Assembly (NCBI RefSeq): GCF_004210375.1
Contig: NC_134829.1
Location: forward strand, 26,304,034 to 26,368,033
Direction: 5' to 3'
Length of the DNA: 64,000 nt
Origin: Tachypleus tridentatus
Taxonomy: Eukaryota > Arthropoda > Merostomata > Xiphosura > Limulidae
The position numbers and the translations under genes were made by a program. Positions 12,484-24,503 of this stretch are shown here, in pieces. Below the pieces are notes generated by a model that was given only the letters and a program-made list of their open reading frames with translations, ran no database searches and was not told the DNA's origin. Position 1 is the first letter of the stretch. Each line of letters opens with the position of its first letter.

Positions 12484-13716
12484 ATGTCGCCGCATGTTTT
12501 GAGAACTTTAGTGGTTCCAGTTTTCTTTCTTCTGACTTCCCCGATTGTTAGGTGTGGTAGATATGCAGTGTTTGATTCTAAAACAAACTCTATTTACGAG
12601 TTTTGTCCTGGAAATTTAAGCTGCACACTGGAAATAACCCCAGACATGAATACGATAAAACCATTCCAAACGCTGTCAGATCTTCCTTTAGCTGTAATCG
12701 ATATGAAGGAGGCTCAGGAAAAACCAGAGAAAGTTGCTGCTCAAATTGTTGAAGCTATGGAAACTGTGGGGTTTATGTACTTAAAGAATATTCCAGACTA
12801 TGATGAAGATAAGCTATTTAATCAAACTAAATGGTTCTTTGATTTACCGATTGATGTGAAACGCCAAGTCACTCGGCACGTTTGGAATAAAGCCAACAAC
12901 TTTATTTATCGTGGGTTTTTCCCTGTTATCCCTGAATGGACGTCGTACAAAGAAAGCTTTGAAATTGGTGGTTGTAATAACATCACAAAACGAAGTAAGG
13001 TAAGAACGATTCGAGATACTCTGTATGAGAATAATGTTTGGCCCAATTCTCCTGATTCAGTTGCATCTGCAAACTTTAGAAAATCGATGGAGGAGTATTT
13101 TTTGGTTTACCATAGACTGTCTCTAGATGTATTACGTCTTGTAGAATTAGGCCTTGGTTTAAAAAAATCTCGCTTAACATCAATGTTTGAGTCGAATCCA
13201 CTGTCGACTCTACGTTTAATCCATTACCCACCGCGTCCATTGCAACATACCCCAAAATCGGCTACAGATGGAAACTTGGTTTTACTATGTGACAAACATG
13301 GTGATGCAGGGTTTTTTACTTTTCTAACTACATTTCATTACCATGGACTGCAAATGCAAGATTCAGATAACAACTGGATAAATATTCCTCCTGTAAAGAA
13401 TGCTCTTATAGTTAACATAGGACTAAATATGGCCAAACTTACTGCGGGAAGATTTAAACCAACAATTCATCGAGTTATCGATCTAGGAATTAGCAGATAT
13501 TCTGTGCCATTTTTTTTAGAACCACATTTCGACGCAGATATGAGCAATTCTCTTTTTGGAACTCCATTGGAAGGAACAGCGAAAAATCTGAAATATGGGA
13601 TGTGGTTAAAAAACAACTCAGCCCAATATGCGGAAAATGCCCATACTGACTGGGGTGTTCCGGAAGAACTTGTCTCTGATTACCAAACGAACTCGCATGT
13701 GAATGATGAACTTTGA
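12484..13716 (+). CDS. Secreted IPNS-like 2OG/Fe(II) dioxygenase
   Basis: An intronless frame of 410 residues from ATG 12484; an upstream in-frame TTG at 12475 is not a plausible start. Residues 1-24 (MSPHVLRTLVVPVFFLLTSP...) look like a cleavable signal peptide. Residues 67-165 match the N-terminal domain of the isopenicillin N synthase/plant-type dioxygenase family (AVIDM, ETVGFMYLKNIP, YRGFFP, ESFEIG). The catalytic jelly roll follows with Fe ligands H272 and D274 (HGD) and H329 (TIHRV), and 2OG/substrate contacts R338 and S340 (RYS). Possible N-glycosylation sites are N44, N113, N166 and N377. The family oxidises small molecules using Fe(II), mostly with 2-oxoglutarate; the substrate here is unknown. 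Family members are normally cytosolic, so the signal peptide is unusual. It could be a retrocopy or an acquired gene. AATAAA lies 400 bp downstream. Confidence 0.93.
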   Translation: MSPHVLRTLVVPVFFLLTSPIVRCGRYAVFDSKTNSIYEFCPGNLSCTLEITPDMNTIKPFQTLSDLPLAVIDMKEAQEKPEKVAAQIVEAMETVGFMYLKNIPDYDEDKLFNQTKWFFDLPIDVKRQVTRHVWNKANNFIYRGFFPVIPEWTSYKESFEIGGCNNITKRSKVRTIRDTLYENNVWPNSPDSVASANFRKSMEEYFLVYHRLSLDVLRLVELGLGLKKSRLTSMFESNPLSTLRLIHYPPRPLQHTPKSATDGNLVLLCDKHGDAGFFTFLTTFHYHGLQMQDSDNNWINIPPVKNALIVNIGLNMAKLTAGRFKPTIHRVIDLGISRYSVPFFLEPHFDADMSNSLFGTPLEGTAKNLKYGMWLKNNSAQYAENAHTDWGVPEELVSDYQTNSHVNDEL

Positions 13717-13740
13717 AAATTTCTGGTGCTGTCATGACAA

Positions 13741-13761
13741 GTATATATATATATATATATT
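13741..13761. repeat. (TA)n microsatellite after dioxygenase
   Basis: About ten TA units follow the stop codon in unit 1. Unit 2 has only GTATATATTG at the same place (25758 region). The length difference is a ready marker to tell the two units apart. Confidence 0.9.
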
Positions 13762-13942
13762 GTAATGTGGTTAAATCCTTAAAAAATATAAAAATTCTAA
13801 TATATAATATGTAATAATCTACTATAAAAATTATAATTGAAAGTTGTTAGCAGGAGAAACGTTTGTAACCTGTGCATGCATATATTATAAAATTAGATAT
13901 ATATTATATGATTTAAAACATTATCCAGTTTATAGTTTTTCA

Positions 13943-14023
13943 TTTTGTTTGTAGTTTAGTACAAAGCTACACAAAGAGCTATCTGTGCTCTACCCACCAC
14001 GGGTATCGAAACGGGTATTATCA
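13943..14023 (-). mobile_element. 5'-truncated SINE, second family
   Basis: The minus strand reads a B box GTTTCGATACCCG followed by GGTAGAGCACAGATAGC and a GTGTAGCTTTGT-like tail. The tRNA-like head is missing. The same relic sits at 25949-26030 in unit 2. Confidence 0.65.
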
Positions 14024-14115
14024 ACATAATAACATAACTGTGGTTGAATCAGTAACACTCGTTAAAAATACGTTAATATTTTATAAATGGTAGATTAATT
14101 TGATATTTATACGTC

Positions 14116-14121
14116 AATAAA
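14116..14121 (+). terminator. Possible poly(A) signal of dioxygenase
   Basis: AATAAA about 400 bp after the stop codon, conserved in unit 2 at 26121-26126. The hexamer is common in AT-rich DNA, so this is only a candidate. Confidence 0.3.
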
Positions 14122-14392
14122 CTTAGGCGGAAGGATCTTTTCTTTTTACTTTAAAGGATTATGATCAACTTTTTACTTGCCTACTTTCTTATTGCGAAAG
14201 GTATGGTCGTGACATTGTAATGTTTTCAGCTTAAACTGAACCGTCAGGTAAGTTAATCAATGGCCACAGTAAACAGTAGAATATTAGATAGCGTATGATA
14301 AACAAAAATAAATAAAACTTAACTGAAAGAGACTGGCAAAGAAATACATTGAAAAACTCAATACAGCAGCTCATGATGACAACGGTTTCATT

Positions 14393-14490
14393 TCGTTTGT
14401 TTGGAAGTTCGCGGAAAACTTCGCGATGGCCATATGCACCAGTCTTTTCTAATTCAGCAGTGAAGGTGTAGAGAGAAGGGAGATAGTCAT
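14393..14490 (-). mobile_element. Old SINE tail, ending at the junction SINE
   Basis: Strongly decayed tail of the tRNA-Thr-type SINE (TTTGTTTGGAAGTTCGCGGAA... TCTAATTCAGCAGTG...). The same relic is at 26399-26496. Its missing head is probably the decayed piece at 27505-27655, since both carry GAGATAGTC at the point where a younger SINE sits. Confidence 0.6.
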
Positions 14491-14562
14491 TGTTTGTTTG
14501 TTTGTTTTTGAATTTCGCACAAAGCTACTCGAGGGCTATCTGTGCTAGCCGTCCCTAATTTA
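14491..14562 (-). mobile_element. SINE cut by the unit 1/unit 2 junction
   Basis: Only the tail of a young SINE is present: CAAA repeats, then the segment up to CCCTAATTTA, which is fused directly to CCAGAAGTAC, the first bases of unit 2. The same chimera is at 26497-26567. It is the breakpoint signature of the tandem duplication. Confidence 0.9.
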
Positions 14563-15690
14563 CCAGAAGTACAAACGTTATGTATGCATTTGCATATCAA
14601 AGCAACCTTTGTCATCTTACAAATGGCACTAGATTGAGAACACAGCTAACATTGCTGCAGTATAAACTTTATTGAATAGGCAAAAGTGTGTGATTTTGAG
14701 CCAAAAATAACTTGTTGATTTAATATGTAGCCATACTTACTTGAAAATACTTGTTAACTAATCAAATGAAAGTACAAATCATTTAATGGCTATCTTATAA
14801 TTTTAAATTTCAATGAAGTGCATGCAGAGCCTTATTGCTTGTGAGAACTGTTACTGTTGTGCCAAAATGTAATAACATTAAGGTGACTGTAATACAAATT
14901 ATGTGAGGTAACTGTGTCTCATAAAGTTTTGTTTTCTGCTGTCATAATGCTGTCTCTGCACACTGATGTGCAACTTCTGCATTAAAAGCTTTATTTGTGG
15001 TGAAATTTTGGTGTATGTTTAGTTTTTGTATTGTTATCTAAATCCCTCAAATGTCACTAGGAAACTCTTTTCTGCATGTTTAAAAGTTTTCTTTCTTGGT
15101 AAGTACATGCTTGTATAGAGTATGTGTTACTGTCCCTAGCAGGGTTGAAATTCTGCCGATACTCACCGGTACTGTGTATTGGAACTTGTTTTTTAAGATG
15201 GTAGTAGTACAGGACTGACTTGAGCTGCTCTGTCTTTTTTGTTTTTTTAACAACTGAGTACCTGTAATGTTTTTCACCCCTGGGCCATAGTAACACAGCA
15301 AAGAATTTGTCACCGATGAACTGGCTGTGTTTATTGCTTGATCTGCACACACACAGTATTACTTGAATACTTGTTGTTACTTTATATATAAAGCTGTGTT
15401 GTGTTCATCACTGTCATCTTCCTTATTTGTGATTCATAATAAGTGCTTGCAAGAAAAATTTAGATGCTCATTTTTAAGTATTGGTGGAATGACAGATTTT
15501 TGAAATATTAAAAATCTCAATTTATAAAGTAAACTGAGTTGTGAACAAAAGTCATTTAAGAAACCAAAAATGACAGCAATATATCTAAGACTGAATCTTC
15601 TCAATTTTTTGTGCTATGGCTACTATATGAAAAAAAACAACAACAAAACAGTAAACTGTATTGAACTGATGCATTGCTAATGTTTTGCAA

Positions 15691-18012
15691 TATCATTATA
15701 TAAGCATTAAAGGAAAACATGTTAATGTGGGTAAGATTTGCATAGGAGATAGTTTTAGCTTCTTATGAAATCAAGTATTTCTAAATAGAATATTGAGAGA
15801 GTGATTTGTCCTAATGGGAATGCATTAACCAATCTGAATAGAGGAAAGACAAATCCTGAATGTAAATATTGTGGTTCCTTGAGAAGTGATTCAAAAAATT
15901 GAAGGTAAGACCTATATGCTTTTTGTGACAGAACACTATATTTTTATGTATGTAGGCATATATTTTAAAATATAAGTATCTGTTTTAAAATTGTATGGCA
16001 TGCAATATGAGAAATGGTTAGCATGAATATTATGACATATTTAGAGGCTTTATAGTATAAGTGAGCAAATTAGATTGTGTTAAGCTGGTGTTAAGCTTTG
16101 CCCATACTTATGATTTGTCAGATTTTATCTAGGATATAAAAGACCCTTTTATTAGCTTCTTTTAAAATAGCTTTAGCCCAATGTGGCTTTGCTATAAGAA
16201 AACACACACACACACACACACACACAAAATAGTTTTAACACAACAGTAAAGTGTTCTTTCACGTCAAAGCTCGGCATTCAGCATAGCTATGGTGATCAAT
16301 TTGTAAAAATGTTTAATTGCAGTATAGTTTCAGGAACTTGGCTCCTATTAGAATATAGCTTGAGTGCTTCTTTGATTTGAAAACATAATATTTCCTTAAG
16401 CCAAACTTGAGAGTGGACAAATGTTCTACACTTTTGTATTGGCCACATGCTGTTTTATGCTAGAATCCTAATATTATTCAAATAACTGCTTACTTGAGCC
16501 AGAAACTATTCACTCTTAAATAGGTTCAGCATCACCTTGAAGATGAACTGTGGTTTATATTAAATAGGTTAAATTTAGCTTAGGTCAAGATATTGTTGGC
16601 CATTAATTATATATAAATTAATTAACAACATTGGTGTACAATCATTAGTTTCCTTTCTCAATTGGCAAAGCATTAGCTATGTTCAGAAGGTGTTTGTGGA
16701 AGTATCAAAGGGTTACTTAAGGCCAGAACATCAATTGCTTTTAAGCTAGAACCTTGATTTTTTTTCTAAATGGCATGTGATAGTTTTATTGAAAGTTTTA
16801 AACAGATGATACATGTGTTTGAATGTAAACATTTAATTGTTTTTAATTAGTTTGATTACTTGCTTGCTTGACCTTTCACCTTGGTTTCCTTTGTAAAGAA
16901 ATCAAGAGAGCCAGAACCTAGGATTCCTTTATAAAACAATTAAGTAATAGCTTGGACAAAACAGAATTGTGATTGTCTGTGAAGAGATATTCTATTTCTT
17001 TTGGCCATACCTTGGTTTGTTTTTAAAGATTGTAACATAAGTGGATTAGCATTTGAACTTTTTTTGATAGTCACAAACTAAATGTATTATTTAATTAATG
17101 TAATTTTTGTGTCTGTTTAGACCAGCACTCTGACTTCTGTCAAATGGCTTTAGCATTAGTGCAAGCCACAAATACTTTGGTGCAATTGTAGTGCTATATG
17201 GATCAAAACCTTGCTTTCCATGTTTTAGTGCTAGCTTATTCCAGAACCCTTTTAGCTTCAAATGAAAGTATGTGTAAATAATTTAGTGCTATATTTTACA
17301 GGAATCCTAGCTTTGTTCTAATGATAGTTTCAGGAAACACCAGTAGTTTCTTTGTTCTTCTCTTAGCTTGTAACTCAGAACTGTTGTTGTTTTTTCCTAC
17401 TGCTTAGATGAGCCAGTAAATTGACTTTGATTTTAATGCTAATGTTGAGCAGAAATTTGATATCCTTGTTCTCTTGCTACAGTGGGCAGAATTTCAGTTT
17501 GTTTATTTCTAAATTCTATCTCACTAGTCAGTGTTTGCTTACACTGTGACTAATCTATAAAGGAAAGCATTTAGATATTATAACTAAGGGTATCTTAGTG
17601 TTCAGAACTTACTATTTTAAGTATCATTCAGAACCATAGTTTCTATGTTAAAATACTAACTTAAATGAGAACCATGATGTCTTTGTTCTTGTGTTAAAGC
17701 CAGACCCTTGGTTTCTTTATTTTTATGCTGGAATGTGCCACACCCAGTATTTCATTCTAATGTCTTTCATTCTTAGGCTTTTTTTTTTATTTTAATGTTA
17801 GTTTGGATCAGTTCCCTGATTTCTTTGTTCTAGTACTTCTGTGTGACAAAATTGTCCAGAACAATTAGTTCCTTTCTCTAAACCAGGAAACATATTCATG
17901 TATGTTCAGAAATATGATCTTCATATAAGGCAAGTGAATAGGCTGATCAGACATTGATTGTGTCTCAATGTGATGGCTACTTCATACAGAGAGTGTAAAA
18001 TAATAAGAATAT
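15691..18012. other. 2.3 kb present in unit 2, absent from unit 1
   Basis: In unit 1 the flanks meet as TTTTGCAATTAAGTGG (near 5757); in unit 2 they are separated by this block, with only an AT/AAT overlap at the breakpoints. No gene is recognised. It holds a CA repeat, a SINE tail, and a loosely repeated motif of the type CCAGAACC-TTGGTTTCTTTGTTCTAATG-TTAGCTTGG. About 110 bp at 17517-17628 is a diverged copy of 18069-18178 just outside the block. Confidence 0.7.
16172..16228 (+). mobile_element. SINE tail with (CA)n run
   Basis: TAGCCCAATGTGGCTTTGCT is the 3' tail of the third SINE family (compare the complement at 43300-43320), followed by about 13 CA units. The tRNA-like head is not visible. 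Confidence 0.6.
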
Positions 18013-18178
18013 TAAGTGGATATTATGTTATGATAAAAGCACATTTAATGAGGGTATATTTTTTAATGCTATCTCACTAGTCACTATTTACTTATACTAT
18101 GACTAATCTATAAAGGAAAACCATTAAAAAAGTATGACTAACAGTATCTTAGTGTTCAGAACTTACTCTTTTAAGATG
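17517..18178 (+). repeat. Diverged ~110-bp direct repeat pair
   Basis: 17517-17628 and 18069-18178 both read TATCTCACTAGTCA, then ...GACTAATCTATAAAGGAAA... and TATCTTAGTGTTCAGAACTT. They are diverged by perhaps 15%. Both are also present, inverted, near 38640-38735 and 38075-38180. Confidence 0.75.
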
Positions 18179-20777
18179 GTAAAAGTATGTTTAGTATTTA
18201 AAATGTAACTTAGAAATTATTTAAATGAAATACCATAAAAAGTAATAAAACAGGAATTTCTGTTCTAATGTAATTCAAAGAAATAATTTGGGAAGTTGTG
18301 TATGTAATGAATTTGAACAATTGTTATAAATCCTAAAATATTACTGTATAACTAGATTTTTTTTATAGTTGTTCAGCCAAAAATTGAATGGTACATTATA
18401 CACTGCACTCTGTATATGTTGTGTTGGGTTGAAAAACAGTTGAATGGTAATTTTAAGTGTCATATTACAGAAGAAATCAAAGATAACCATAGAGAGTATT
18501 AAATTATATTGGTTTCTAAAACTAAATCAAAAATGTGTAACTTTGGGCAATAATGTTACATTATTATGATCCTCCAAGCTGTACCACCTTTTGATATTTT
18601 GTGTGAATATTGCTGCATGTAATTTGTTAAACTAGGAATTTCCACTGTTCACTAGAGTAGAAAATATTTGAGTGTTGCTATTTATTATGGTAGAGGTAAA
18701 CAGTTATTGATTTTGTTGTTGCCATTCAATGATTGAATATATTTATCTACTGATAAAATTACATGGCTAATACTTTTTTTTATCATTCAGGAAACTAATG
18801 GAATGCCTTAGATTTAACATATTTATGAAATGCTTAGTTACTGTAAGTTAAAAGGATGTCTTGTATTTTCATTAGATAAAGAAAATAAAGGATAATTATT
18901 CTATTATTTCAATAGCACAGATAAAGATCTTAAACTATCCAAACCACAGAATGATTGTGTGGTACAGTTAGCTAGATTTGGAGAGTAAGAAAACTGCACA
19001 GTTAGTGAGAGGTATTGTAATTGTATGGTTTAGTAAGCCATTATAAAATCCAAGCTAAAGTTCTGAATGACAAAATAAAGATGGGAGGTAAATGTATGAT
19101 CTGGTAGGGTGGAGGAGTGCCCACACTAAATTATCAGATGGCAGAATAAAGATGAGGTAATTATGCAATTTGGTAGGTTAGGGGGTGTGTCCACACTAAA
19201 TCACAGATAACAGAATAGGTAATTATATGGTTAGGTAGGATAAAGGAGTGTCACTGCATGTTTCACATCAGGTAATACAATTATTTGTCCGTTGTTTCAA
19301 GAGTAACTTGAATCCTGACATCTTAATATGTGTTGTGTATATACATTGTTGGAGAATGTCTACCTTAATTACATCCTCATATTTCACACTAAAGATTGTT
19401 TTTTCACACAATCTAAATACATGACATTGTAAACATTGTTCACTGAAATTAAATGTGACACTCGCATTTTGGCTTTTTCACTCATTTACTCTATTTCATT
19501 TGAGCATAGGTTCTGTAGCAGGAGTGTGTTAAAAAAAACCTTATTGAAAGCTTCACCTTATACTAAATGTATGTAGATGTACATCACTTCAAAAGATAGA
19601 AATGTGTTAACATTACATTAGAAGATTACTGAACAAAATGATTTTGGTTCAGAGGTTTTTGATTTGTCTTGCTAGTGTTCAAAAGTCAAAAGTGCTTTTT
19701 TACAAAATTCATAAGGGGTTATGCTCAGCTGGAACGGTGATCAAAAGTTAGAAGCATTAGTTAAGAAATAATGATGAGGATTTGGGTTTGTTGTTTTAAA
19801 TTTTTTTTGGATAGGTGGTCAGACTTTAGAAACACCAGTTTCTGTAGATAACATGACAGTAAACCTAAAGGCTGGTCTGATAGTTATATGTCAAAATAAA
19901 ACGGTTTCGACGTAAGAAATGCAGTCCGAAGTAAAATGTACAATATATTTTAAACGTGCTTATACAAAATGTTATAGGTGGTTGCGTATATACTAGCATT
20001 TAAGAACGTTAACAATTGCAGTGTTATTAGTATAACAGAAAGCATGACTGAAATAGTATTGGAGAAAAACGTGTTCGTGAAAGAGTGACAACTGGTGAAG
20101 TTAAGAGTGTAGTTTCGTTTTTTCACTGTTGTATTAGTTCTTTACTGGATGTTTTTATATAATGTAAAATATTGTGAACCTCGGTTTCATATGTTATGTA
20201 TGTTTTTGGCGTTTTAAAAAATAAACATTACTTTTATTTGTTTACTCGTTGTCGGTATATAATTTAAAACCTGCAGTAAGTTTATTGAATTGTTTAATTT
20301 TAAAAACAAAACATCGTGTTGAACTGGTAAATACGTGTTCTATACAGCTTGTTAAATAATTATTAATTTCTTTCGACCTTCGTTATTACTGCATACTTAT
20401 TCTACCTAAATTAGTGTGAATTATTTGTTTAGGCCTGCGACGTGGCAGTAAATTTGTTTTAATAGGATGAGTATTCAGTTATTACATTAAAGGCATATTT
20501 GGAAATGGAATGTAAGAAATGAGAGACAATATTAGGCCTTGCACTGTAAATACCATAGTTTCAAATTTAATTCCTAGGTTTCCTGAACGATAGTTTAACA
20601 AATATTTACTAAACACGTGACCAATTTTTTAAATATTAAATGTAAAAAAAATTGTTATTTATTATAATATTTAACGTATCATAATATACAAAGCAATAAC
20701 ATAAGAACGTGAAATAAAAAAGCCGCAAATTTTGGCTAAGAAAATTTACCATGCCTTTTGAAGATTAGAAATAACAA

Positions 20778-21805
20778 ATGCTACTTGAAATGTTGAATAG
20801 CTTTAATGAAAAAAGAATGCACTTTCGCCTGATTCCTGGGTATTGAGAAAGCATTCGACACTGTATGGCACAATGGTCTTCGGTTCCGTATGTACGAAAT
20901 GGGACTACAGCGTGGAATTATTCGCTGGTTTTCTTACTTTTTGAAAAACAGAAAATGTAGAATACACGTAGAGGGAACTTTCTCGGAGTTCTTCACTCCA
21001 GAAGCTGGCGTCCTTCAAGGAGGGGTGGTTAGTCCTATTCTCTTCATCATGTATGTAAATAATATGCCACTCAAAGACCCAAACCGTGGATACGCGTCAC
21101 AGTTCGTTCATGATCTAGCAATTTGGAAAAGTGCCCCTACACCAGAAATAGCAGCCATTAACTTACAACCACAAGTAAATAGATTATGTGAATATTGTGA
21201 AAAATATAGAATTAAAATAAATACAGCGAAGATACAATTGGTAATATTTTCAAAATCAACGAAACATCAAAAAGTTCAACCCCAAATCTACATAAACGGA
21301 AAGCTTCTCCAAACTGCTACATCTGCAAAATTTTTTAGGGTTAACATATGATTCTAAACTTACATGGATAAAACATGTAAATAACATAAAAACTAAAATT
21401 TGGCGAAGAATAAACTATGCTAGGAATCTAACTTGTAAAAACTTCTGAACACCTGAAAACATCTGTAAAAAATACAAAACATGTATAAGACCAGTAGTAG
21501 ACTATGCAGCTCCTGCGTGGATTAATGTAAGTGAAAAACAAATACAAACCAAACTCCAAACATTACAGAATACACTAATTACATCAGCATACAGGGTACC
21601 TAAAACCACTTCCTCAAAGTTCATGCACAATTACTCAAATACACAAACAATACCAGATAGACTTCTACATAGTACAATAAAATATTTAGATAAAAATTGG
21701 CGAAAAAATGAGTTGTTATGCGAACTAGACAGATATTACATATATGATGAAGAGAGACCTAAACACCTCTCCCCGTTAAACTTGTACATCAGATCTTTAA
21801 GATAA
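20778..21805 (+). pseudogene. Jockey-like LINE RT relic (unit 2)
   Basis: Counterpart of the relic at 8511-9535. It keeps GVLQGGVVSPILFIMYVNNM in better form than unit 1, but also has FVHD in place of the catalytic F-x-DD, in-frame stops, and an extra T near 21330 that shifts the frame after TATSAK. The tail from HNYSNTQTIPDRLL to RSLR is readable at 21623-21805. It is inactive. Confidence 0.85.
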
Positions 21806-22810
21806 CATCAAATTTAAAATAATAATAAAATAGAGCTAAAATAAAACAGGCCACCTACGTTCTAGACTTATAAAAAAATTAAAAAATGAATGAACAATAT
21901 AAATGGACATTGCCCTGAAAAGGACCAGATTTAAAGATATGCTATTACTTCAGCCATTTTGTATTTATTCTAAATGTATGAATCAGGCCACTCCAACAAA
22001 GTAATTGTAGGAGGAGGAGGTCTACTGTACCTGACCTTCCTGGGTATACAAATATATATACCGAGAGAGAGAAGTTGAATCGGGCATTATTTGTGGGATA
22101 TTCACCATGAGAACTTGTGTCAACTGTGAAGTGTGTAAATCAGTGTTGTAGCTGTAATGATGGTGATGTGGAATATAGTTTTCTTTATAAGGTAATGTTG
22201 AGTATTAAAATTAAAGTCGACCATACTGAAGCACGGTTGAAAGCAACAGAAGTGAGAAAAGCAGTTTAAATAATTTGCGCTCACCTATATGATGGCCTTT
22301 ACCAACATCACGAGCACATGTTAAGTTACAAACAACAGCAGTGTGGCGCAAAATAGCGGGGTCTTTTTTCCTCGAAAATCATGTTTACCTTCTTCTGGAA
22401 GTTTTTAAAGAACAATAACAGAGAAAACAAAACATACACGCATACTGAATTTAAGTCGGCCTGGGCATTTCAGGGTTCTGCACTGTGGTATTTCTTATCA
22501 TGTGATAATAGACTCGTGCCGCTCGCTCTATGCTGACAGCGGCTCTGCGCAAAGACTTCTCTGTAGAAACAGAGCTGTTAAAGCCAGCAGTCACTACAGG
22601 ATTTGGGTAGGCCCATCAACAAAGTTAATATTGGCTTGTGTAAGCTCCAGAGTGCGACTTATGAAGTGTCTATGGAGTTCCTGTTACCCGTACTGTGGGA
22701 GAGTTATAGGAGGAAATGAACGGATAAAGGCCCTCAGCGGCGTTCTCATCAGTCTAACCAACTGACAAGAGAACGACGTACAGCAGCTACACAGAACGCG
22801 CTGTACGGCT

Positions 22811-23083
22811 TTGTTTGTTTGTTTGTTTTGGAATTTCGCACAAAGCTACTCGAGGGCTATCTGTGCTAGCCGTCCCTAATTTAGCAGTGTAAGACTAGAG
22901 GGGATGCAGCTAATCATCACCACCCACCGCCAACTCTTGGGCTACTCTTTTACCAACGAATAGTGGGATTGACCGTCACATTATAACGCCCTCACGGCTG
23001 GGAGGGCGAGCATGTTTGGCACGACTCGGGCGCGAACCCGCGACCCTCAGATTACGAAGCGCACGCCTTAACGCGCTAGGCCA
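22811..23083 (-). mobile_element. tRNA-Thr-derived SINE (unit 2)
   Basis: Orthologue within the duplication of the SINE at 10548-10817, minus orientation, with the CAAA tail at left and the tRNA-like head at right. Confidence 0.92.
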
Positions 23084-23431
23084 TAATTATAAAAGAACGA
23101 GACAAAACTTTATCAGTAGTGAACATAAACAATATAACAGTTTCTAGTATTAATTATATAATGCACAAATAACGCAGAAAAAATTAAATAAATAATAATT
23201 AGCTGGAATGCTAAGAATATTTTAAAAACAATTTCGTTTCAATAACTGAGCCCGCAAGACGTGTGTATAATTTTATAGTGTAATTAATTAGGGAATGTTT
23301 TTGGTAATGCTATATGATAATAATGAAAACAAAGTTGAATATGTTAGGTCAATCACAGTATGTTTGCCGTATCCAGTGTCACATGAGGGTCCATAACCAA
23401 CAAGACTGTATGTAATTCGCACCGTTGTTGG

Positions 23432-23707
23432 TTTGTTTGTTTTTTGAATTTCGCACAAAGCTACTCGAGGGCTATCTGTGCTAGCCGTCCCTAATTTAGC
23501 AGTGTAAGACTAGAGGGAAGGCAACTAGTCATCACCACCCACCGCCAACTCTTGGGCTACTCTTTTACCAACGAATAGTGGGATTGACCGTCACATTATA
23601 ACGCACCACGGCTGAAAGGGCGAGCATGTTTGGTGTGACGGGGATTCGAACCCGCGACCCTCAAATTACGAGTCGCACGCCTTAACACGCTTGGCCATGC
23701 CAGGCCT
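23432..23707 (-). mobile_element. tRNA-Thr-derived SINE (unit 2)
   Basis: Counterpart of 11405-11686, with the same 11-bp flanks. It has one TTTG unit fewer in the tail. Confidence 0.92.
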
Positions 23708-24503
23708 ACCATTGTTGGTATCTGTGAAGTCACCATTTTTATGTGTACTCATGTCTAAACTCTTGACGACAATGAAGTAAATTGTTGAATTATTTAATTG
23801 AAAAAAATTCAATCTGAATAATTATATAATAAATATTTACTTACAGATTATGCGTTGGGCTATTTGCTTTACCCACTGCGAGGAATGGAACACTTGATTT
23901 TATCACTATAAGGCAGCAAACTTACTGCTGTTCTACCGAGGAACAACAGTACGAAAAATATATGAAGTAGCATATGTCTTTAATTCATCATATTTCGCAA
24001 GAAACTTTATCACATCTCAAGTTAGTTAGCTTGATATGTATGTAATAAACAATCATGAAAAGGTACTTAAACGTAGAACAACAAAATTAATTACCGACAG
24101 AGTTACTTACGTAGAAGTTTTTGATTTAATGCAATATTAATTTTTTTATTAAAATATTTACTATATCACTGTATGAGGCCTAATCTCGCTTTTTTTGTTC
24201 AAGGTCACTGATGAGGGGCGGAGTTTCGAAATTAGTGATAAGTAATGAATCGAATGACATATTTAAATTAATATTTAGTATTAGTTTTGTAAGTTGTCTA
24301 GACAAGTTTAAGTTGTGTTTTACAATTTAATACCGAGCTCATGTACCTAATGAAAAATTAATTATTTTAATAGTTTAACATAATCAAGTAAAAATAACAG
24401 GAACAAGAATAAAAGTTTGCAGATGTGTTGACCTGTTTCATCACCGACAGTTTATTACCGTCGCGTTTTAGATAGGCTTAGATAGATTATTAATTTGATT
24501 AGG

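Larger units (their letters stand above)
4626..14562 (+). repeat. Segmental duplication unit 1 (9.9 kb)
   Basis: This block is repeated as unit 2 (14563-26567) at roughly 97-99% identity by eye, and its first 625 bp recur as unit 3 (26568-27192). The left edge is at CCAGAAGTAC (4626); left of it the sequence no longer matches what precedes units 2 and 3. The right edge lies inside a truncated SINE. Compared with unit 2 it lacks a 2.3 kb segment (unit 2 15691-18012) and carries an extra SINE at 10857-11084. It holds the intact dioxygenase gene and a LINE relic. Confidence 0.93.

Noticed and set aside
12484-13716. Bacterial contamination as source of the dioxygenase
   Set aside because: The gene sits in AT-rich DNA between animal SINEs, is duplicated together with them, and carries a eukaryote-like signal peptide and AATAAA downstream.
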